Source of the DNA: Vulcanimicrobiota bacterium
GTDB lineage: Bacteria > Vulcanimicrobiota > Vulcanimicrobiia > Vulcanimicrobiales > Vulcanimicrobiaceae
NCBI GenBank assembly: GCA_019233415.1
Contig: JAFAMK010000450.1
Span: 1 to 16,720, forward strand
Direction: 5' to 3'
DNA: 16,720 bases
Part shown: positions 1-8,300 of the stretch, piece after piece
Numbering within the stretch: the stretch's first letter is position 1
How the letters are laid out: each line of letters opens with the position of its first letter
Notes under the pieces: generated by a model
The model's database searches: none
What the model was told of the DNA's origin: nothing
Seen by the model: the letters and a program-made list of their open reading frames with translations, nothing else
Program-made: the position numbers and the translations under genes

Positions 1-1096
1 GATCGACGCGCCGTGCCGCATCGACCACATGCTCGCCGCGCAGTCGAACTTTCTCCGTGCGCGCGCGCCGATCGCGGCGGCGGGCGGCAAGGACCTGCCG
101 CTCGACCCGAGCCAGATCAACAAGACCGATCCGAAGGACACGGTCCACCGCATCGGCGTCCTGTTCGGTGGTCAGGACGGCGACACGCTCTCGAGCGACA
201 TCGTCGTCGGCAGCGAGAGCAAGCGGACCGGCATCTACGCGCTCGAGCTGACCGACCTGTTCAACATCATGGTCATCCCTCCGGACCCGCTCTTGGCCGG
301 GGACGACGACATGATCGCGATCTACGGTAAGGCGGCGGAGTACTGCGAGAAGCGCCGCGCGGTGCTGATCGCCGACCCGTTCGACAAGTGGGGCACGGCC
401 GCGAAGAAGAGCCAGTTCGACCGCATCGTCCCCGACGACTACGCGATCGGCGCGATCACGACCCGGCGCAGCGTCTTCACCTACTTCCCGCGCGTCAAGA
501 AGCTCGACCCCGAGTACGGCAACCGCGAGAAAGTGTTCTCGGCGTCCGGGATCATCGCGGGCATCTTCGCCGCGACCGACGTGCGGCGCGGCGTCTGGAA
601 GGCACCGGCAGGCATCGAGGCCGGCATGAACGGCGTCACCAACCTCGAGCACAAGCTCACCGACATGCAGAACGGCATCCTGAACCAGGTCGGCGTGAAC
701 GTGCTGCGCGACTTCCCGATCATCGGCAAGGTCGTGTGGGGCTCGCGCACCCTGGCCGGCGCCGACGCGCTCTCGGACGACTACAAGTACCTGCCGGTGC
801 GGCGGCTCACCAACTACATCGAAGAGAGCCTGTTCCGCGCCTCCAAATTCGCGGTCTTCGAGCCGAACGCGGAGCCGCTCTGGTCGCAGCTGCGGCTGAT
901 GATCGGCACGTTCATGGCCGACCTCTCGCGGCAGGGCGCGTTCTACGACTACTTCGTGCGCTGCGACAAGTCGACGACGACGCAGTTCGACATCGACCGC
1001 GGTCGCGTCAACGTGATCGTCGCCTTCGCGCCGGTGAAGCCGGCCGAGTTCGTCATCCTCACGATCCAGCAGCTCGCGGGCCAGACCGCGGCCTAG
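1..1096 (+). CDS. Contractile tail sheath protein, C-terminal part (5' end outside window)
   Basis: This is the sheath subunit that polymerises around the inner tube and contracts to drive it into a target. The reading frame is open from base 2 (base 1 ends the preceding codon), so the N-terminus lies outside the window; 364 residues are visible, ending at TAG 1094-1096. The last 150 residues carry the classic sheath C-terminal domain: a 'VVWGSRTL' strand, then 'YLPVRRLTNYIEESL', 'FAVFEPN', 'LWSQLR', the 'TTTQFDIDRGRVNV' segment and 'FAPVKPAEFVILTIQQLAG' at the end. These match phage and eCIS sheath proteins (Afp2-4/Pvc2-4 type, phage tail sheath C-terminal family). The tube gene follows after 19 bases, the usual sheath-tube order. 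Whether further sheath paralogues lie upstream cannot be seen. The identification is firm; the assignment to eCIS rather than a prophage tail rests on the neighbours. Confidence 0.95.
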   Translation, partial: IDAPCRIDHMLAAQSNFLRARAPIAAAGGKDLPLDPSQINKTDPKDTVHRIGVLFGGQDGDTLSSDIVVGSESKRTGIYALELTDLFNIMVIPPDPLLAGDDDMIAIYGKAAEYCEKRRAVLIADPFDKWGTAAKKSQFDRIVPDDYAIGAITTRRSVFTYFPRVKKLDPEYGNREKVFSASGIIAGIFAATDVRRGVWKAPAGIEAGMNGVTNLEHKLTDMQNGILNQVGVNVLRDFPIIGKVVWGSRTLAGADALSDDYKYLPVRRLTNYIEESLFRASKFAVFEPNAEPLWSQLRLMIGTFMADLSRQGAFYDYFVRCDKSTTTQFDIDRGRVNVIVAFAPVKPAEFVILTIQQLAGQTAA

Positions 1097-1100
1097 CCCT

Positions 1101-1106
1101 AGGGAG
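1101..1106 (+). promoter_or_regulatory. Ribosome binding site of the tube gene
   Basis: AGGGAG lies 9 bases before the GTG at 1116. It sits in the 19-base gap after the sheath stop and supports GTG as the tube start. It is one of the few junctions here with a real spacer, which fits independent strong initiation for a protein needed in many copies (inference). Confidence 0.6.
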
Positions 1107-1115
1107 CATTGAACC

Positions 1116-1661
1116 GTGCCAGCACCGATTTTCAAGACGAACACCGACCGGTACGACCCGTACAAGAACTTCCGGTTCAAGGTCAAGATCGACGGCAACT
1201 ACGTCATGGCGTGCAACAAGGTCAGCATGCTGAAGCGGTCGACGAAGGTCGTCGAGTTCCGCGCCGGCGGCGACCCGAGCGTCGTGCGCAAGTCGCCCGG
1301 TCAGACCTCGTACGACGCGATCACGCTCGAAGCCGGCGTCACGCACGACCCGACCTTCGAGACGTGGGCGAACAAGGTCTGGAGCTACTCGCTCTCGACC
1401 CAGGCGGACAAGAGCGACGTCTCGCTCAAGGACTTCCGCAAGAACATCATCATCGAGCTCTACAACGAAGCCGGGCAGAAGGCGATCGCGTACAACATCT
1501 ACCGCTGCTGGGTTTCCGAGTACCAGGCGCTGCCGGAACTGAACGGGACCGGCGGCGACACGGCGATCACGCTGATCAAGCTCGAGAACGAAGGCTGGGA
1601 ACGCGACACGAGCGTCAGCGAACCGACCGAGGAGTCGTATACGCAGCCTGCAGCATCGTAA
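1116..1661 (+). CDS. CIS inner tube protein (T4 gp19-like)
   Basis: This 181-residue protein forms the hexameric rings of the inner tube that the sheath pushes outward. It belongs to the T4 gp19-like / 'conserved phage tail region protein' family (Afp1/Pvc1 type). Visible family features are the early 'DPYKNFRFKVKIDG' strand, 'NKVSMLKRSTKVVEFRAGGD', 'YDAITLEAGVTHDPTFETWANKVW', 'DFRKNIIIELYNEAG', 'YNIYRCWVSEYQALPELN' and the terminal 'AITLIKLENEGWERD' strand. The length is somewhat above the roughly 150 residues usual for the family because of a short polar tail after residue 165. The start is GTG with a Shine-Dalgarno sequence at 1101-1106, and translation begins just ahead of the conserved core. 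It lies directly downstream of the sheath, and the hub chaperone starts one base after its TAA stop. This is the only ring-forming tube gene in the window. Confidence 0.93.
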   Translation: MPAPIFKTNTDRYDPYKNFRFKVKIDGNYVMACNKVSMLKRSTKVVEFRAGGDPSVVRKSPGQTSYDAITLEAGVTHDPTFETWANKVWSYSLSTQADKSDVSLKDFRKNIIIELYNEAGQKAIAYNIYRCWVSEYQALPELNGTGGDTAITLIKLENEGWERDTSVSEPTEESYTQPAAS

Positions 1662-1662
1662 G

Positions 1663-2385
1663 ATGCGGGCTCCGTCTGCTGCGGAGTTGGTTCGAGTCTG
1701 GGAGCTGGGTCAGGGCCGGAAGCTGTGGTATCGTGCGCTTCTGCTCCTGGCCCCGCTCTTTCCGGACAGTGCGTTTCGCGTGCTCGGCGAGATGACGCTG
1801 GGCGCGCGCAACGCACACCTGCTCGCCCTCCGCGAGCAGATGTTCGGGACGAAGCTGGATGCGACCGTGCGCTGCCCGCAGTGCGCGGAGCGCATCCAGT
1901 TCACCGTCTCGACCGACGCCTTCTTGCCCGAACCGCCCACCGCGCGCCCGTCCGCGTACGAGGGCACCTACACGGCCCACGCCGCCGGCGCGGAGGTCAC
2001 GTACCGGCTGCTGTGCTCGTATGACCTCGCGGCGGTTTCACGCCTCGACGACGCGTCGTACGCGCAGGACGCGCTGACCGCGCGCGCGATCGTCGGCCCG
2101 CAAGGTCTGCAACTGAACGCGCAGGTCCTCGACGTCGTCGCCGACGCGATCGTGACGACCGACCCGCTGGCCGACATTCGGCTCGGCTTCGCATGCGCGG
2201 CGTGCGCGCACGAGTGGGCGTCGTCGTTCGACGCCGCGTCGTTCCTGTGGAGCGAGATCGACTCGGAAGTGCGCCGGCTCTTCGACGAGATCCACCGGCT
2301 CGGCACGGCCTACGGCTGGTCCGAAGCGTCGATCCTCACCATGTCCGCACAACGCCGGCGCGAGTATCTCACCCGCGCGTCATGA
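1663..2385 (+). CDS. T4-type baseplate hub assembly chaperone (gp26/gp51-like), with two CxxC pairs
   Basis: This 240-residue protein resembles the T4 baseplate hub assembly/chaperone family found after the tube gene in many eCIS and contractile tail loci. The N-terminal part is helical and starts with a 'WELGQGRKLWYRALLLLA' segment at about residues 13-30, then 'LGARNAHLLALREQMFG'. It has two cysteine pairs, 'RCPQC' (C71, C74) and 'CAAC' (C178, C181), spaced like the halves of a zinc ribbon, each followed by a beta-prone stretch. The C-terminus, 'LFDEIHRLGTAYGWSEASILTMSAQRRREYL', is typical of the family. ATG starts one base after the tube stop, and the TGA overlaps the next ATG (ATGA at 2382-2385), suggesting coupled translation. 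The zinc-binding role is an inference from the CxxC pairs. The exact role in eCIS is less certain than the family call. Confidence 0.8.
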   Translation: MRAPSAAELVRVWELGQGRKLWYRALLLLAPLFPDSAFRVLGEMTLGARNAHLLALREQMFGTKLDATVRCPQCAERIQFTVSTDAFLPEPPTARPSAYEGTYTAHAAGAEVTYRLLCSYDLAAVSRLDDASYAQDALTARAIVGPQGLQLNAQVLDVVADAIVTTDPLADIRLGFACAACAHEWASSFDAASFLWSEIDSEVRRLFDEIHRLGTAYGWSEASILTMSAQRRREYLTRAS

Positions 2386-5300
2386 GCCGGGAGTTCCTCG
2401 CGGCGATCGCCCAGGCGGCGGTCGGCGTACCTTCGCCGATCACCCCGCGCACGTACTCGCGCTTTGAGGCCCCACCCGAGATGCGCTTCGGCGAAACCGA
2501 TCTGACCAGCGACGAAACGACCTGGTCGCACCTCTTCACGACCCCCACCGACCCCGACGAATTCACTGGCGTCGCCCGCCTCCTGCGCTCCTTCGGCCTC
2601 GACACCCTCCCCCTCGGAGCGCTCCCCGCACCGGCTGCTGCTCCCGACCAGAGCGATCCGTTCGCCGATCCGTCGGCGCCGCCGGAGGCGGAACGGGCGA
2701 TCGCACAGCGCGATCCGGCGAGGCGTGATCCGGCGCAGCCGCGTGCGCCGCGTGGAAGTCGGCCTGCAGCGCTCGCGGCCGCGCCCCCGCCGGCGAATGA
2801 GGGCGAAGAACGGCTCACCGAGGCGTCGGATAGTGCGACGCACCAGCATGTCGACGGCGATGCAGTGGAAGCCGATGCTGCGGACGCGGAAGGACGCGCA
2901 GCCGAGAGCGACGATGCGGTGCAACGCCGCGACGAGACGTTCGTCGGTAACGAAGAGCCCGGCGCGTCATCGGGGAACGTCTCACCACACGCACGCGATG
3001 CTGAAGGCATAGCCCGCCGATCCGTACGCGCTGAAACGGGAGCACTCAACGAGCCCGGTGTAACCCGTGGTTCGGTCGCTGACGATTCCGCCGATCTTGA
3101 ATCGGGCGTTGCTGCAACGGCCGAAAGGACTAGCGTCGGTTCGGACGCCGACAAGGCCGCTGTTCGTGCTCGGGACATTGCTCCGACAGCCGACGAGCGC
3201 CGTCTCGTCGTCGAGTCCGCCGATTCTCGCATCACTCCGATCGCTCACCAGGGCGAAAATCTGCCTGCCGGGCACCCGGTCAATGATTCGCACCACACTG
3301 AGTCCACCGGTCGCCTCATCCCCGAATCTGAGGCATCCTACGAAGATCACCGTCCTCGGGTTGATCACGACGTCATAGCCGAGAATCGGGACGCGCCTAC
3401 TTCCGCCGCTGCAGTGAACGACGATCGTGGGTCGTCGCTAAATCGCGAGCAGAGCGCCTACCATCCGGTCGACGAGACGGGGGCAGATGCCCCGGTCGCG
3501 CCGACGCGCGCGATGAGCGACCTCGGCGGTACTGAAGGGCGGGCGGCATCACTAGGCAATCCTTTCGTCGCTGAAGCAAATGCATCTAGGCGCGACGACT
3601 TCGGAGCACAAGAACGACGTACACGCGGCTCCGCAGTGGAAGGCGCATGGTCGCATGAGCCATCCCAGCCCGAATTCGATGACGTAGGCTACGAAACCAC
3701 GCGCCTCGCCAAGAGCGGCGACGATGCGAACTCACCGCGCTCGACGTCATCTCCGACTACCCGAGATACAGAACAAGCACCTGAAGGCCGAGGGCGCGTT
3801 CATCGTGTCCTGCCGCAGCCATCAGGCGACGCAATGTCGGCCGCGACTGACCATGCCGAAGCCACTGACGCCAAAACGGGGCCAGTTTCTCCGTCTCGAC
3901 CGCAATCCACCGACGCAAACGAGACGCCATTTGCGACTGAGTCAAGTACCCGGCAACGAGTTGCACCGGAAGACGTAACGTCAGAAGCGCGGCAGACACC
4001 TACGGGCGGCAGCTTCGGCATTGATCAGGGTGAGCCGCCGACCCAAGGCGAGATCGCACCAACACCTAGAATCACAACCGCAGGAACTCAAGGCGAAGAA
4101 CCGCGCACAGAGTCTCCACCCACGCGCTCCTCGGCAGAGGCCTTCGAGGCGACGATCACCGGTGACGCGAGCCACGAGGTGTCTCCGCCAGCCGAGCTTC
4201 GATGGAGTGAAGGCAGTTCCGAACGACCGAATGTCCAGCCCCCAACTTCGCAGCAGTCGGCACGGGACGAGTCGGCGAGCTCACCGCCGCAGCGTTATGA
4301 GTCCAGGATCGGCGAAGAGCAACGCCTGCTCGCAAGCTCGTCAGACCCAACGAAATCGACCGAGATCGCAGCCCAACCGAGAGGCATCCGCTACCCGGAG
4401 GCCGCTGACGCATCGGGAACCATCCCGATCCGTATTGGTAACGACGAGCCGCTGACTTCCAGCGTGTCCGCCGCTCATGGTACGTCGGAGACTGCAACAA
4501 ATATCCCCGAACCGGCGGAGCGAAGCGAATACGCAACGCTTGCCAACGACGTTGACGCTGCCCGTGCAACACCAGACCGCACGCCAACCTCGACCAATCA
4601 GACACAAGCGGAGCGCGCGGACGTCGCCGACCAGAGAGCGACCGTTGCCCCTAGAGCGGCAAGTGAAGGTCGGGAACTTGGAAGCGCCGCTGCGAGCAGC
4701 GGTTCTAGGGGTGGCCGAGAGCTTGAGGGCGCAGACGCCGCTAGTCGCGACCAGATTATAGGCGGAGAACTTCCGGAAGGCGGCCGTGGCGCTTTGCGCG
4801 ATGACGCCGCGACCCGCAGCCAGCTTCCGGACGACGGAATAGGCGCGTCGCGTCGAGACACTGCGGCCAGCCCGCAGCTTTCAGAAGACAGGACTGTCAC
4901 GGCTCGTGACGAGGCGAGAGCTCCCGAAGGCTCCTCAGATCGCGAGAGCGCTGATGCCCATAGCTACCCTATCAATCACGAAGAGCGTGCAGACGCGGCC
5001 CGCCAAGAGGCGCAGCATACGATTCCGGAGACGCGCAGCGAAATCGCGCAGCGCGGAGAGCTTGCGGTTCAAAGTGACCGGCCCGATCTCGTTTCGTCGT
5101 CTCGCGAATACAATCGCCAGGACCAGATTCGACCAGATTTGCTAGCCGAAGCCGAACAGCGAACGGACGTTGCGCCTTTCGACGCGACGGATGAACCGGC
5201 ACTCCATGACAGGCCCGGCTATCGCGACCTAGCTCTCGGTTTAAACGCTGGCGAGCGTTTCCGTTCCGACGTGCCAGGCCACGATGCGGCACGCGTACGC

Positions 5301-8300
5301 GAGCCTCAAGGCCGTTTGATTCGTGACGATGAGCCGATCGCTGCGCCGAGTCACGACCTGGCCGCCGCAGTGGGGGATCGTTATCGAGCGCCGTTAACGG
5401 ATGCGCGTGAAAACAATGACAGCGTCGTCCTCGCTGCAGAGAGCCTCGACTCAAAACCTGTGGTTCACGCACAGAGTCGCGAGAACATACATTTCCAAGA
5501 GAGCGACGAGACGAACGCTGCTGGTGACGCGGCATACCAGAGGCTGCAACGGCAGGCGTTCACGCCGACAGAGGCCGTCACAGCAGAGCCGACGGCGAGT
5601 ATCACGCCGATTGTCTCGCCGCGCGACGGAATCGATGACGCTGCGTCAGATACAACCGGCCGTGAAGTCTTGCTGCGGCAGGACGTGCCGGCAGCGCCAC
5701 CTGGACGAGCGCATGACGATGCCCAGAAATCTGCGTTGGCCCATACCGATGTACGTGCGACACATCAGGTTGAAGGGGTTGCGCCGACGACGGCGTCTCG
5801 CCCAATCTCCTCTGACCCCATCGCGTCGCGCGCTACCGATTCCTTGGCGACGTCGCATCTCGTCGTGGAAGGTGGTGATCGCGGCGTACCGCTGTCGTCT
5901 CCGAGCGAACGACGTTCCGGGACGTCTCGCGCGCAATCTTCGGTAGCCGGTGCGTCTGGGTCAGAGCCCAACGCGATACAGGCGGCCGCCCCGCGCGATC
6001 GCGGCGACTTCGTTGAGCCGACGCTCATTGCTGGTTCGACACAGCAGCGAGAACAACGCGAAGAAACGCCACGGGAGCCTGTGGTGCGATCGAGTCCTGG
6101 CGTACCGGAACGCTTTGACGCCAGCATGCAGCCGGACGGATCGGCGATCACACCACGCTTTGGCCCGACGTCTTCCCCAGAAGCTTCGCTGGTCACTGAT
6201 GCTGGAGAAGTGCAGCACGCATCGGAAATCGGCGGACTGCAAGGAGCGTATGTTCACCCAAGCGTCGCTTCGGATGCACGCGGCGAGTCGGTTGCGCCAT
6301 CGGGAACGGCGTCGGGCAATCAGCCCCAAGGCGATGCACTTAATGGACCCGAAATTGCCGCCGCTACCTTAACTTCGTTTGACGGCGAACAACGCTCGAA
6401 CGTCGGAATAGAGCGCGGCACTCATCGCCCATCGTCTGCGCCACGTGCGTCTCGCGACGAGCGGGCCATTCAGGCTACACGCGCATCCATCGATGACGGT
6501 GCTTTCGCAGTTGAGCGTGCTACCAGCGACGAGCGAACCATCGAAGCCGGACGTGAAGCTGCGGGGGGGCGTAGCATATCGCCGCGCGTTTTCGAACGAA
6601 GAGAAGGCTCTACGCCGGAACGTCAAGTCGAGGCGCCGCACTCATCCATTCCGTCGCGTGCGATCGAACAAGAACGCGCTTCTAAACCGGCGAATGAAGG
6701 GAACGCAGGGAGGTCGCCGACCCAGTCAAACACTTTCGAACCCGAACAGGCCTTTGGGTCGAAGAACACGGCGGACGGCGAGCGGGCCTCCACGCCTACG
6801 CGCGGTTCAAGCGGCGAATCGAGCTTTGTAGGGAATGAACAGAAACCTGGACAGGCTATCGCTTCGTCCAATGTTCGTGAGTCAGAGCAGACCTTCGTAC
6901 CCGAGTACGCAGCCGATGCAGCTACCTCGGCACCTGCAGCGTTCGCAGATCAGAAACTTTCGGAACGCCTATTCGCCGAAGGGCCTTCGTCCGCGCGAGA
7001 CGAGCGCGAATCGAGACGCGCGCTGGTTGAGCAGCATCCGTTTGACACCGGGGACGCGGACGAGGCTGGACGGTCGTATCTGACCGAGCATTCCTTGAAT
7101 GAGGAACGCACGACTGGCTTGCACCGTGAGAGTGAGCTTGAAGACACCAGCGAACTCGGGAACGCAAGCGAGATCGAAGGCGGAGTTGTTCGTCAGCGAG
7201 CCGTTGAGGCGAGCCGCTCCGAGCGCTCTCATGTGGCTGCAGATCGGACTCCGGATCGCGCCTTGCCTGCAGGTGAGCCAGTGGCGCCGCGCGATTCGAT
7301 CGGCGTCGTGGACTCGGATTCTGCGAGCAGTGAAGCTCGCCACCGCGGTGCATCGGAACTCCGAGTCGGTGATGTAGCGCACGTTGCTGATCGACAGCCG
7401 GAACGCGTTACGCAAACGGACGTTGCTGGAAAATTCTCAGGCGTGCACCGTGCGAGCGAGGCTGATTCGGCAAGTGCGGGTAGCATCCGCGGCTACGGTG
7501 AGCCAGTCACAGCGACTGAACCGGGAGGTGCAGTCGCCTCAAGTGCTCCTGGCAAGCCGCAGGCATTGGGCACCGCGTCGCAGTTGCCACGTCCTGCGCA
7601 GTCCTCGGATGCAGAGCCGCGGTCTTCAGGTTCCGACGAGCAGTCGGTGAGTCTCGTGCGGCCGGCGCTGGAAGCACGGCACACGCTGAGCGAGCCGGGC
7701 GCCGTAGTGCAGCCCGTGTCGGTGACGCCTCCGGAACAAGAGAGAACACCGGCGACGTACAATCGATCATCGGACGAGGCGACTCCGTCGTCGGTCGTTT
7801 GGCACGAAAGTACGGCTCCCTCGGTTGCCGCGCGGGATCGCGGCGAGTCGACGCATGAAGCGGTTGTCCGTCCGGTGGCATCGGTCGAGTCGCTTTCAGA
7901 TGCGTCAGGCACGGTGGAGGCCCTTCGACAAGCTCAGGGTGACAGGAATCCCCGTCATCCTGAGCCTGTCGAAGGAGCGGCAAGCCGGACGTTCCTGACC
8001 GGAAGCACCGGGCTTGAGCGGGATGCCGGTGTGTCGCGTCGTCGCGGCGATGAGGACGGTGCCGGGCGCCGCGGCACTCAGGAGTCGGACGGGGAGCGCG
8101 ATACTACCGCGGCTCGGCAGTCCGGCGCAGGTGCGCCAACGGATGTGCGCGCGGCGTCGTCGCTGATTGGGGACAGTCGTCGGATCTCGCAGCGCCGGAC
8201 TGCCGACGTTGAGGGAAGCGATCAGGCCGGCATTGCTGGGATCGATCGCGCCGAGGTTGCGGGTATCGATCGCGCCGACGTTGCTGGGCTTGATCGCGTC

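Noticed and set aside
2193..2381. Upstream extension of the giant frame to an ATG at 2193
   Set aside because: It lies within the chaperone gene and translates to Arg/Val-rich shadow sequence. The ATG at 2382 overlaps the chaperone stop and gives the family-like N-terminus.
2193..2385. Possible -1 programmed frameshift joining the chaperone to the giant protein, as in gpG-gpGT of phages
   Set aside because: The frames are in the right relation (-1) and the frame is open, but I see no slippery heptamer in this interval, and the ATGA overlap already explains the junction.
4645..4712. Short inverted repeat around CCCCTAGA and TCTAGGGG
   Set aside because: Only about 8-9 bases pair over a long spacer inside coding sequence. 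This is plausible by chance over 16.7 kb.
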